In this document: positions 24,161 through 31,837 of the stretch, piece by piece | Position numbering within the stretch: the stretch's first letter is position 1 | Layout of the letters: every line of letters begins with the position of its first letter | Assembly: GCA_016191015.1 (NCBI GenBank) | Contig: JACPPM010000073.1 | Coordinates: 1 to 32,055, forward strand | DNA: 32,055 nucleotides | Direction: 5' to 3' | From: Acidobacteriota bacterium | GTDB lineage: Bacteria; Acidobacteriota; CAIWXX01 | Program-made: the position numbers and the translations under genes | The notes under the pieces: model-generated | What the model was told of the DNA's origin: nothing | Seen by the model: only the letters and a program-made list of their open reading frames with translations | The model's database searches: none

Positions 24161-24292
24161 ATGAAGGCGTTGCCACGTGAATCTACGGACGCAGATCTGA
24201 TTGACGCGCTGCATCAATGGGTTCAGCTGCGCGCCGCGCGGTTGGTGGCACGGGCCACTGAGCTCAGGATCTGTTTTGCCGATATCAGGTGA
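24161..24292 (+). CDS. Small ORF (43 aa), probable N-terminal gene remnant
   Basis: It starts at ATG and encodes MKALPRESTDADLIDALHQW followed by VQLRAARLVARATE. The helical start resembles the opening of a longer cytoplasmic protein that has been cut short by a TGA. Nothing recognisable follows. The stretch 24087-24585 otherwise contains only a perfect palindrome at 24484 and an A/T-rich heptad run. Confidence 0.3.
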   Translation: MKALPRESTDADLIDALHQWVQLRAARLVARATELRICFADIR

Positions 24293-24483
24293 CCTCGCTC
24301 CAGGCACGCCCCGCAGTTTGTTCGATAGGGTGTCCACATGTGCTGATGTGTGGGGAGCACTGCCCGCCGGCGATGCATGGACGTGCCCCGGAGTCGGTCT
24401 GCATCATCCAAATCAGGGCGCCGATGTCGGGTTTCGTGCTCATGGTTCGTTACTCGCGTAGGCGTCGTGATGAGTTTACCACC

Positions 24484-24516
24484 GCCCAAATCCGCGGCCA
24501 AGCCGCGGATTTGGGC
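24484..24516. repeat. Perfect 14-bp palindrome with 5-nt loop
   Basis: GCCCAAATCCGCGG (24484-24497), a 5-nt loop and the exact complement (24503-24516) form a very stable hairpin. A run AATTCAAAATTCAAAACTC follows directly. It lies 70 nt past the stop of the leftward gene 24586-25458 and could end or protect that transcript. No U-tract follows on either strand. Confidence 0.75.
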
Positions 24517-24585
24517 AATTCAAAATTCAAAACTCAAAACCGGAAACTGCTCGGTCAATCACCGGGCGCGGCGTGCTCGGGTCGC

Positions 24586-25458
24586 TTATGAAAGCCCCAG
24601 ACCTAACGCGGCCGAGCCGCAACCTGCATTGGTTGCGTCTCCGTTGTAAGCGTACATCCCGGCTGCGATGTAGCCCCCGTCCGTCGTGGGACGAGCCGAT
24701 GCGAACAAGTCGAATCCGACCCGCGCGCCGTATCGCTTCTGCCAGTGGATGTTCCCGGATGCGTCAGTCTTGATCAGCCAGGCATCGACGTCGTTTTCCC
24801 TTGAGCTGGCAGCCAGATAACCGGCCACGATGTACCCCACGTCCGGTGCCTGGTCACCCATGAAAAAGCCGCATCCACGGCCATTATCGTACTCCCGGAA
24901 CCACTCGAGGGTCCCCGCCGGCTGGATCTTCATGACGTAGCCGGTCACGTAGTTGTCGTTTGCGCTATCCATCATCTGCCCGGTGACGATGCACCCACCG
25001 TCCGAAGTCTGCCGACCAGCCCACGTCAACATCGACAGACCGTTCACCTTGACTGACTTCTGCACCTTGATCTTCCCGTTCGAGTCAAGTTTGATGAAAT
25101 AGTGAGAGACCTCATCCTGATCGGGTAGAAGCGTTGCGTTCCCGAAGACAAAGAACCCGTTGTCGGCCATGGGAAGGACGGCCGCAACCCCCAGCGTGTG
25201 AGTCTTGGATCCGAATCGATTCTGCCAAATCACCGAGCCGGAAGCGCCGAGCTTCATGACCCACGCGTACTGTCGATCAGTCTTGGCATCGTAAGCTGCG
25301 CCGCCGGCGATGAAGCCGCCGTCGTTCGTCTGCAGGGCGGTCGATAGGCCCTCCCACTGGCTCGTCCCATATTGCTTGGCCCAATAAGTGCCGGCCTCCG
25401 CCGGCGGCAGCGCCATCGTCGACGAGAGGCAGATCCCGACGAGATTTGCGATCTTCAT
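24586..25458 (-). CDS. Secreted DGGxIxxG repeat (beta-propeller-like) protein, C-terminus apparently cut
   Basis: From the ATG at 25458 (GAGGT 7 nt upstream) the protein has 290 residues and begins with a Sec signal peptide ending near PPAEAG. The body has about five units of some 50 residues. Each contains T-x-D-G-G-[YFC]-I-x-x-G and then K-x-D-x-x-G-x-[IVL]-x-W-[QF]. Examples are TNDGGFIAGGA, TSDGGCIVTGQ, PDVGYIVAGYL and TTDGGYIAAGMY. Related exported proteins are predicted propellers. The last unit stops after GYIAAGMYAYNGD and ends in a Gly/Ala-rich tail unlike the repeats, so the 3' end seems lost. No enzyme motif is visible. Confidence 0.75.
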   Translation of the reverse strand: MKIANLVGICLSSTMALPPAEAGTYWAKQYGTSQWEGLSTALQTNDGGFIAGGAAYDAKTDRQYAWVMKLGASGSVIWQNRFGSKTHTLGVAAVLPMADNGFFVFGNATLLPDQDEVSHYFIKLDSNGKIKVQKSVKVNGLSMLTWAGRQTSDGGCIVTGQMMDSANDNYVTGYVMKIQPAGTLEWFREYDNGRGCGFFMGDQAPDVGYIVAGYLAASSRENDVDAWLIKTDASGNIHWQKRYGARVGFDLFASARPTTDGGYIAAGMYAYNGDATNAGCGSAALGLGLS

Positions 25459-25775
25459 GATCGTTACCTCTGAACAAAGGGGCACTCCGGGCAACCAATC
25501 ACCCGCGTGATCGACCCGGAGCTCATTACAAGAAGTCTATCATGCCAGCGACAGGGACGCGCATGTATTCGCTCAACGCAGGAGTCACGGGTTACCCAAC
25601 CGGACCGCCGACCTCAAGAGAAAACCCGGGGCTGATGCAAAGTCCCGAAATCCGTCCATCACTGTTCCGTACCCAGGCCGAAGGCCGGATTTCGTCGCCG
25701 CTCCGTAGTTTGCGCTTGAGGCCCCGAGCCGGTAGGCTGATGCCCGGCCGCTGGGCCGGATCGTGGGAGGAATCG
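25459..25775. other. Divergent intergenic region
   Basis: This 317-bp gap separates two divergently read genes and should hold both promoters. No box pair better than chance was seen. The only clear signal is GGAGG five nt before the NYN gene start. Confidence 0.4.
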
Positions 25776-26693
25776 ATGTCAAGAAAGAAGAAGACCGGGA
25801 AGAAGACAGAGCCGCGACCTGCGCCCGTGGCCCTCGAAGGTGTGCCGCCGGCAGAAGTCGCACCTGGACCCCTTGAGCCCGGCCGGGAGCGGCGGAGCAA
25901 GCGGCTGGTGCTCATCGACGTGGAAAACGCCAGCAACGAGACCCAGTTGATCGCGCTGCTGGAATCCCTCCATATCGACCGTTCGGCGCAGGCGACCGAG
26001 ATTCACGCGTTGGGCAACTGGCGGCTGGCGTCGACTCACGTCGCGCGGCGTCTGGCGTCACTCGGGGTTTCGTTGCTGCACACCGCTCCGGCCGCCGGAG
26101 TGCGCGATTGGAGCGATCTGAGGCTGGCCGTGACGGCCGGATGCTGGTTGGCCGAAGCGATGCCCGGAGATCAGATGGAGATCCTCTCGAATGACCAGGC
26201 ATTCGACGCGGTCGGGGACGTGGCCGCAGCGCGCGGCGTGGCGTTCCGCCGTATCCAGCATGCCGCTGGTGGTGGCGCAGCGCGCCGTGGTGGCGCGCCA
26301 CGGGGTGGCACGCCACGGGGCGGCACTCCGCCGAGCGGTACGCCGCCGAGCGGCTCAACTCGTGCGAACCGCGATCGGGCTGGTGCGGAGACACCCCAGG
26401 TCGGACATGCCTCCTCCCCGGCTCCGTCGGCATCTCGACCGGCGCCTGCCGCACAACAGGAAGTTGCTCCACGCGAACCGCATGGCGCCAGTCGCGATCA
26501 GCTCATCGCCACGATCCGTGATCTATCCGGGGACTCTCCCGGCCGATGGCTCCAACTCGACGCGGTGGGCGAGGCCCTGAAGGCGCGCGGGTTTTCCCGG
26601 CCGCCCGGATCGCCCCGTCTGGTGACGCGGCTGCGATTGCTGAAGGAGCTCGAGGTCAGCGCGGCCGGTCGCGTCCGCATCCGCCCCAGGTAA
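25776..26693 (+). CDS. NYN-domain (PIN-like) putative RNase with Gly/Pro linker and possible OST-HTH tail
   Basis: From the ATG at 25776 (GGAGG five nt before) the protein has 305 residues. A Lys/Pro-rich start of 40 residues precedes the NYN domain (about 43-165): KRLVLIDVENASNE with Asp48, GVRDWSDLRLAV with Asp114, and EILSNDQAFDAV with Asp140 and Asp144. These acidic residues match the metal-binding set of PIN-like nucleases. Residues 166-235 are low complexity and include a tandem GGTPR/SGTPP repeat. The last 65 residues (DQLIATIRDLSGDSPGRWLQ and on) look like a small winged helix of the OST-HTH/LOTUS kind, which binds RNA and often follows NYN domains. It is likely an RNA-processing enzyme with unknown target. 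Confidence 0.82.
   Translation: MSRKKKTGKKTEPRPAPVALEGVPPAEVAPGPLEPGRERRSKRLVLIDVENASNETQLIALLESLHIDRSAQATEIHALGNWRLASTHVARRLASLGVSLLHTAPAAGVRDWSDLRLAVTAGCWLAEAMPGDQMEILSNDQAFDAVGDVAAARGVAFRRIQHAAGGGAARRGGAPRGGTPRGGTPPSGTPPSGSTRANRDRAGAETPQVGHASSPAPSASRPAPAAQQEVAPREPHGASRDQLIATIRDLSGDSPGRWLQLDAVGEALKARGFSRPPGSPRLVTRLRLLKELEVSAAGRVRIRPR
26289..26348 (+). repeat. Four 15-bp tandem units coding GGAPR/GGTPR/GGTPP/SGTPP
   Basis: Four in-frame 15-bp units occur back to back inside the linker of the NYN gene, the first being GGTGGCGCGCCACGG. Unit number probably varies between strains by slippage, changing linker length without a frame shift. Confidence 0.75.
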
Positions 26694-26728
26694 AGACTGC
26701 GCACCTGCCAGGAGCGACGAGCACCCTC

Positions 26729-28207
26729 TCAAGAGAACAGCAGGACCGCCCCGCTCACGACGGCAATGAGCACGAGGGGAATCAGTGTCGAGAAACCGCG
26801 CCTCCGGTCAGCTCGAGTCGGAGCGAGCAGGTCGAAGCGCTGCCGAACTGTGAAGAAGGCCCAGCCGAGAACAAGCATGGACGGGATGATTCCGCTACAC
26901 GTGAGGAGAAATGGATGCAGGTGCCCCGGCATGCCTGGAGCCGAGTCGTGCAGTAGTTTCCCCAAGGCGATCGGTGGCAGCGTGACGGCGTAGAGGAACG
27001 CGAGACTGACCCACGCTTGCACCCCTTCCTGGGCGAAGGGCGAAAGGAAGACCCCGCTGATCAGCGTCAAGACCAGCCCCGCCAGGAAGTAGGGCGGTTG
27101 GAGGACCGGGAAGAGCGCTCCGGACTGCACCATCACTCGATCCTCGTACCACACCAGAAGAGCCATGAAGATCGCGGCACCAGGCAGGAGCATGAGGAGA
27201 CGGGCCGCAACCTTCTGCGCGATGATCCCGTCGAAGCTCAACGGTGCCGCGAGGAGGTATTCCCACGCCCGATCACGGAACTCCAGCCGGAACATATGAA
27301 ACCCGTGGAGAAACGCCTTGGCGAGTACCATGAGGCCCAGAGCGACGATCGCAAGAGCCAGCGGATCAAACACGATCGCCCGCCCGTTCACCTCGACTCT
27401 CATCCGAGACAAGAGAGGAATGATGAGCAGCCCCAGCCAGGAGATCCATTCAGTGCGCCAGAGCTTATCGAATTCGTGGGGGACGAGGCCAGCCACACGA
27501 CTCCATCTCCCCACTTTCCAGGAAGACGGGGTGGAAATCGAGGCGTCGATTTCCTTGTGCATTCGCAGGAAGGCGAGCGGTGGCCGCCCGACAAGCGTCT
27601 GCCAACTGAAATAGAAGTAGCAAAAAAGGACTGCCATGAACACGCTCGAGCTCATCCACTCCAATCCGAACGGCGACAGGAGGACATTCCCGAGCCATCG
27701 TACAAACCACCACGCCACCAGGATCCCGGCCATGACGGCCAGGCGGACTGTCCCCCAATCGACAAGACTCAAACAGAATCCGGTAGCGAAGAGGATACAC
27801 ATCCATGGGAAGAACCATCGGATCTCAAGGAAGGATGGCAAATCAGGTCCCGTCCAGAGAGAAAGTTCGTTGAGGTCCAATCCCTGTGCCACCACCCAGG
27901 CCACCAGAGCCAGGAGGGCCAGGATGAACAGCCGGGGCGCGAGTTTCATGAACCAGAGCTTCATGGAGGAGAGCGGCGCAGCCAGGATGTAGTCGAAGGC
28001 CCGATCATCGATCTCTCTGCGAAAAGCGGTGATGCCAAGGTGGATCGACACCCAGTATCCCGCGACCAGAAGCCCGTAGTAGAAGGCGAAGATCGATTCT
28101 ACGCCCACCTCCTTTGTCACAATCATCCGCACTACCGGAAGGAGTGCCGCGACGCTCAGCCGCGGCGCAGTCGCCAGAAGCACATCGCGGAGCTCCAATC
28201 TATGCAT
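26729..28207 (-). CDS. ABC transporter permease with internal duplication (YtrC/D-like)
   Basis: From ATG 28207 the protein has 492 residues (a GTG two codons earlier is possible); AGGTG lies just upstream. It is very hydrophobic, with about 12 membrane segments. Two copies of a permease half are visible. Counting from the GTG, ITAFRREIDDRAFDYILAAP at 61-80 is repeated as MFRLEFRDRAWEYLLAAPLS at 307-326, each followed by further helices. This is the motif pattern of ABC-2 type efflux or antibiotic-response permeases. The fused form would be a full transmembrane dimer in one chain. The gene overlaps the ATPase gene by 8 nt, so both are made together. Confidence 0.85.
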   Translation of the reverse strand: MHRLELRDVLLATAPRLSVAALLPVVRMIVTKEVGVESIFAFYYGLLVAGYWVSIHLGITAFRREIDDRAFDYILAAPLSSMKLWFMKLAPRLFILALLALVAWVVAQGLDLNELSLWTGPDLPSFLEIRWFFPWMCILFATGFCLSLVDWGTVRLAVMAGILVAWWFVRWLGNVLLSPFGLEWMSSSVFMAVLFCYFYFSWQTLVGRPPLAFLRMHKEIDASISTPSSWKVGRWSRVAGLVPHEFDKLWRTEWISWLGLLIIPLLSRMRVEVNGRAIVFDPLALAIVALGLMVLAKAFLHGFHMFRLEFRDRAWEYLLAAPLSFDGIIAQKVAARLLMLLPGAAIFMALLVWYEDRVMVQSGALFPVLQPPYFLAGLVLTLISGVFLSPFAQEGVQAWVSLAFLYAVTLPPIALGKLLHDSAPGMPGHLHPFLLTCSGIIPSMLVLGWAFFTVRQRFDLLAPTRADRRRGFSTLIPLVLIAVVSGAVLLFS

Positions 28208-29024
28208 ATTCACCTGCGATGAAGGCGGCCACGATGTCGTTGAGGTTCAGGTCGACCACGTCCCCCTGGACCCCGTCCAGGCTGCGCTCGTCGAATGGAT
28301 AGACCACGTACTCCCGCCGGTCGCTGTATTCCCGCTGGAACAGCACGGGCAGCCTTGTCTGCTCCTCCCGCGACACGATCTTCTTCACCTTCTGCTTGAG
28401 ACTCTCGATGCTCTCGTCGACCGCAATCTCTCCGTCTCTCAGCATCACCACGCGGTCGACCAGACTTTCGATATCGTGAAAATTGACATTCACCATGATC
28501 ACCGTCATTTCCCGCTCGCTCAACTGACGGATGATCTCATCCAAAAACAGGCGGCGCAGATAGGCATCAAGATCGTGAATCACCTCGTCGATCAGAAGCA
28601 GGTCCGGCTTCGGCGAGAGAATCAGGGCCAGATGGAGAATCGTGCGCTGGCCGATTGACAGCTCCTTGATCCGCTGCCGGAGGCCGATGCGCGTGTGACG
28701 GATCAGACTGTCGTCGAACTGTTCCACATGGAAGAGAGAGAGATGAAGGCGGATCAGCTGGTCGACCCTCAAGCTCTCATACAGACTCAATCGATCCGAT
28801 ATAAATCCGATCTTGGCACGGGGATCGCGACCCAGACGCGGATCGAGACTGATCGTCCCCCGTGCCGGCTTCAGAACCCCCGCCACGAGCCGCAGGAGCG
28901 TACTCTTGCCGGCTCCGTTGATCCCTGTGACAAGAACCACTTGGCCGCTTGGTATCGCCAGATTGAGATTGCGATAGATCGGCTTTCTGCCGAAAGCGAA
29001 GTCGAGATCCCTGATCTCCAGCAT
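28200..29024 (-). CDS. ABC transporter ATP-binding protein lacking the H-loop histidine
   Basis: From ATG 29024 the protein has 274 residues; AAAGG lies 3 nt upstream. Longer reading frames only add shadow sequence of the regulator gene. Motifs in order are Walker A GINGAGKST (34-42), signature LSIGQR (122-127, standard LSGGQ), Walker B LLLIDE with Glu147, and D-loop HDLD. The strand after the D-loop reads TVIMVNVNFHDIESLVDRV. An ungapped alignment with typical ATPases (TVLMSTHILSDVE) puts Val180 where the H-loop His should be. It could be a weak hydrolase or use the His three residues on. About 70 residues follow the core and may be a specific regulatory tail. The gene starts 7 nt after the regulator stop. 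Confidence 0.9.
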   Translation of the reverse strand: MLEIRDLDFAFGRKPIYRNLNLAIPSGQVVLVTGINGAGKSTLLRLVAGVLKPARGTISLDPRLGRDPRAKIGFISDRLSLYESLRVDQLIRLHLSLFHVEQFDDSLIRHTRIGLRQRIKELSIGQRTILHLALILSPKPDLLLIDEVIHDLDAYLRRLFLDEIIRQLSEREMTVIMVNVNFHDIESLVDRVVMLRDGEIAVDESIESLKQKVKKIVSREEQTRLPVLFQREYSDRREYVVYPFDERSLDGVQGDVVDLNLNDIVAAFIAGEYA

Positions 29025-29031
29025 GACCCTT

Positions 29032-29439
29032 TCATCCCCCTTTTGACCTGGCAATTTCGAGCTGACGTTCGAGCTCGCTGATCGCCTCCTGAACCGAGTA
29101 CCCGATCTCAGTGATCCTCGAAAGGTACTCCGCTGTTTCCCGAACGAAACTGTGGCGCCGCTCCTGGTGGAACTTCTTCCTGTCGACGCGCACGTAGTAG
29201 CCGGCGCCGGGCCGAGAGACAACGAAGCCATCGACTTCGAGCTGGTAGTAGGACTTCAGAATGGTATTGGGATTTACCTGCAGCTTCGTCGCAAGCTCCC
29301 GGATCGACATGAGCGCGTCTCCATCTGATAAATGCCCGGACAGTATGTCCATCTTGATCGCCCGCTTGATCTGCTCATAAACCGGGACCGCCGATTTTGG
29401 ATCGACGGCGAGCTCTAGAGGACGGCTGCCTGGGCTCAT
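29032..29439 (-). CDS. GntR-family regulator, YtrA type
   Basis: The protein has 135 residues from ATG 29439 (a GTG one codon earlier is possible). The N-terminal winged helix is clear: PVYEQIKRAIKMDILSGHL, then LMSIRELATKLQVNPNTILK, then QLEVDGFVVSRPGAGYYV. Only about 55 residues follow, mostly helical (VRETAEYLSRITEIGYSVQE). It therefore lacks the large ligand domain of FadR or HutC types and belongs to the short YtrA subfamily. These proteins typically repress a downstream ABC transporter operon and respond to cell-envelope-active compounds. The operon order regulator, ATPase, permease fits. A perfect tandem 8-bp repeat overlaps its promoter. Confidence 0.92.
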   Translation of the reverse strand: MSPGSRPLELAVDPKSAVPVYEQIKRAIKMDILSGHLSDGDALMSIRELATKLQVNPNTILKSYYQLEVDGFVVSRPGAGYYVRVDRKKFHQERRHSFVRETAEYLSRITEIGYSVQEAISELERQLEIARSKGG

Positions 29440-29447
29440 CACTGCTC

Positions 29448-29480
29448 TATAACAGTATAACAGTTTGATTCGGATGTCAA
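29448..29480 (-). promoter_or_regulatory. Promoter with tandem TATAACAG operator candidate
   Basis: On the minus strand TTGACA (29475-29480), a 15-bp spacer and TATACT (29454-29459) are seen, giving a leader of only about 7-8 nt. Overlapping the -10 box is a perfect direct repeat TATAACAG twice (plus-strand 29448-29463). Placement and perfect repetition suggest the binding site of the GntR regulator. Confidence 0.55.
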
Positions 29481-29519
29481 GCCGGGCCGGCCGTGCGTCA
29501 AGACGACGGCAAAGTCCCG

Positions 29520-29661
29520 GAAACCGCAGATTTCACAGATTGACTCGCAGATGTCGTCTATTGCTTCGCGCCGACCCGAGAGTGAGGAGCAAGTTGTTCG
29601 TCGGTTGAATGCTGGACGAATCTGCGTACTCTGCGCGGAAATCTGCGCCTTCTGCGGTTTC
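29520..29661. repeat. TCTGCG-repeat region with inverted flanks
   Basis: Four TCTGCG units start at 29621, 29630, 29642 and 29651, with two inverted units at 29525 and 29546. The outer 10 bp pair perfectly (GAAACCGCAG at 29520-29529 and its complement at 29652-29661). The stretch 29443-29793 has no gene and otherwise holds only the GntR promoter. Confidence 0.6.
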
Positions 29662-29793
29662 GCGCGGCACGGCCTCGCCCGAGTCGGCGCCTCGACTTTG
29701 CCGCAGCCCCCGGCCGTGCGTACCGTTCGCGTGATCGGCGGCTCTATCGTTGGGTCGTCGCCCGCATGGAGCGGCGATCGAGGCGCCGCGCGG

Positions 29794-31749
29794 CTATGAA
29801 GCGGTCCCCTCGCCCTCTGCCTCGTCCTCGGGATCGGGCATGTACTCGAGGCCCGCGCAATCAGCGAGCCACTCGATGGCCCCGTCGGTCTGGCTCCATG
29901 CCTGCCCGCATACCGCGACGCAGATGATCGCTTCCTCCTCGCTCCCAAACGCGTAGGTCGACGGCGGAGGCGGCAAGGGCTCCTCAGCGACCAGACATTT
30001 GGCCACAAATCTGTTGTCGCTGAGGGCCTTGTTCAGGAGCTCACGGGAGACGGTCGTGTCACCGTGCGTCCGGAACGCCAGGAGCGCGCGGCTGTAAGAC
30101 CAAAGCGCCGATGAGTCATCATCGTAAGCATTGATCAGCGCCTCCGCCTCAGCGTTCCGGCCGCACTCGAGGAGAATCGGCAGGAGCGAGTCCCGGGCGC
30201 CCTGGTTGTCATTGGGGTTGAGGCGAAGGAGCTCATTGTACAGATCGATCGCCTCCTCATCCTGGCCGAGCGACTTGCGGCATTCGGCCAACCCCGCCAG
30301 GGCGCGCATGAAGCCGCGCGTCTCGACAATCCCCCAGAAATGTCCGACATTCTTCCTGAAGAACGCCTGACCCAACGCTCGTTTCCCGGCGTCCACTCCT
30401 GCCGCGTAGAGCTCCATGGCTTTTTGCGCATCCCCGACGGCCTCGGCGAGAAGAACGTAGGCATCGGCACAGTCGGGTGAGAGCTGAAGTGCCTGACGTG
30501 CGAGCTGGAACCGGCGGCGGCCGAAGGCGTCGGCCGCCTGGTAGCAGAGATCCTGAGCCTCCTCCACGGCGTTTCTCGGCGCATACTTCCGTCCCTTGTC
30601 GATGCCGCCGAGCTCCCGCCGCAATGCCTCGTTCAGCTCCTCCGGAGATCCGAACCTGGATTCCTGGGCAAGTCGGCCGGCATCCGCAAGAATCGGTTCC
30701 GTCCTACGCTCATCGACGAGCCCGTGCTTCGCGAGCGTCCTGTAGTCGGGCGGATTGAGAAGAAACGTGAGGTTTAGCCTATACTCGGCCGGGCCGTCGA
30801 AGGTCTCCACGCGCTTCTGCCATCGATCCGCGTCCAGCTCATCCTCGGATGTCGCGGCGAGAGCGCGCATCATGCCCTCCATCCAGGTGAGCGCCTTCGG
30901 ACCGGGGCGTTTCCTGATCCCCTCTCCCCTTCGAAAATGACCTGCTGATGGATAGGCGTTCGGGGCGGCGACCGGCAGGTTGTGACCGAGCCACAGGTCC
31001 AGATCCGAGATTGGAACCCTCGAGAAGTGTTCGAAATCCACAGCCCACCACTCCCTGCGAGTCGATCCCGTCTCGGAGAGCGCTGAGCCATCCGCCATCT
31101 TCAAGAAATCCTCGCGTGTTTCGAAAAACAGGAGACCAAATTCCTGGCCGGCATTGCCCAGGGCGCAGACGAAGCGGTACTCCGATCCCACCCGGGGCGA
31201 CTCGACTTCGATGAGGTCCATGTTGGTCAGATTTCGCCAGGGGCTGGCTTCGTAATAGAGGCGCGCGGCCTCGGCGAATGCCCGCACGCGCTCGATTGTG
31301 GTCCCCTTCGCATCCAGAAGACTCGGCGCAACCAGGCCAGGGGCGATATCCTGTGCCATCCTGTCAGCGATGCTACTCAGGGCAATCAGGCGCTCGCGAT
31401 ACTCAACGACTGTGCCTGAGTTTGCGAGCGCGGTCGCAAGCCGGTCTGCTGTCCCGCGGTCGTTCACCTCCAACTTGCCCGGCCTGTAGCCCAGCGGTCC
31501 TTCCCCCCCGGAGGCGAGCGATACGAGCGTTTCCCAAAGATCGGAAAACTGAGCCTCCTGGGGCAGGACGACGCGTGGAGGCGAACTGAGGATGCCAGTC
31601 CGGAGGCAGACCCATGCCGCGATCAACGGCCGAACCGGCTCGTCCGCCGACTCGGGGACGCACACGGGAAAACGGACAAACCCGCCCTGCCATACCTCTT
31701 TCCCGCGCAGCGGGAGACGCACAAACCGTTCGACGTCGAGCTCCGCCAT
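29794..31749 (-). CDS. Tetratricopeptide-repeat protein, large, cytoplasmic
   Basis: From the ATG at 31749 the protein has 651 residues; GGAGGT lies 5 nt upstream and fixes this start over a GTG one codon earlier. The N-terminal 380 residues form a domain I do not recognise, without a signal peptide. Visible there are WETLVSLASGGEGPLGYRPG and FVCALGNAGQEFGLLFFETR. About 390-600 hold TPR-type helices: RRRFQLARQALQLSPDCADA, RALAGLAECRKSLGQDEEAI and DLYNELLRLNPNDNQGARDS. The C-terminal part (AFGSEEEAIICVAVCGQAW) is typical of a conserved bacterial family that resembles the human ST7 repeat region. It ends in an acidic tail. It stands alone and its role is unknown. Confidence 0.85.
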   Translation of the reverse strand: MAELDVERFVRLPLRGKEVWQGGFVRFPVCVPESADEPVRPLIAAWVCLRTGILSSPPRVVLPQEAQFSDLWETLVSLASGGEGPLGYRPGKLEVNDRGTADRLATALANSGTVVEYRERLIALSSIADRMAQDIAPGLVAPSLLDAKGTTIERVRAFAEAARLYYEASPWRNLTNMDLIEVESPRVGSEYRFVCALGNAGQEFGLLFFETREDFLKMADGSALSETGSTRREWWAVDFEHFSRVPISDLDLWLGHNLPVAAPNAYPSAGHFRRGEGIRKRPGPKALTWMEGMMRALAATSEDELDADRWQKRVETFDGPAEYRLNLTFLLNPPDYRTLAKHGLVDERRTEPILADAGRLAQESRFGSPEELNEALRRELGGIDKGRKYAPRNAVEEAQDLCYQAADAFGRRRFQLARQALQLSPDCADAYVLLAEAVGDAQKAMELYAAGVDAGKRALGQAFFRKNVGHFWGIVETRGFMRALAGLAECRKSLGQDEEAIDLYNELLRLNPNDNQGARDSLLPILLECGRNAEAEALINAYDDDSSALWSYSRALLAFRTHGDTTVSRELLNKALSDNRFVAKCLVAEEPLPPPPSTYAFGSEEEAIICVAVCGQAWSQTDGAIEWLADCAGLEYMPDPEDEAEGEGTAS

Positions 31750-31837
31750 CACCGACCTCCTGTGTCCGAGCGATCAGCCTACCACAACGTCGCTTGAACC
31801 CGGCATGGGGCGATACGCCTGAATCCGCCAGGAGCTG

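Noticed and set aside
27017-28222. Open frame of 401 codons on the plus strand, very rich in charged residues
   Set aside because: It is the exact antisense of the permease, whose hydrophobic codons give hydrophilic shadow sequence.
29439-30008. 189-codon open frame on the minus strand upstream of the GntR gene
   Set aside because: It overlaps the 3' end of the TPR gene in another frame, crosses the repeat region and the promoter, and has Arg/Ser/Pro shadow composition.
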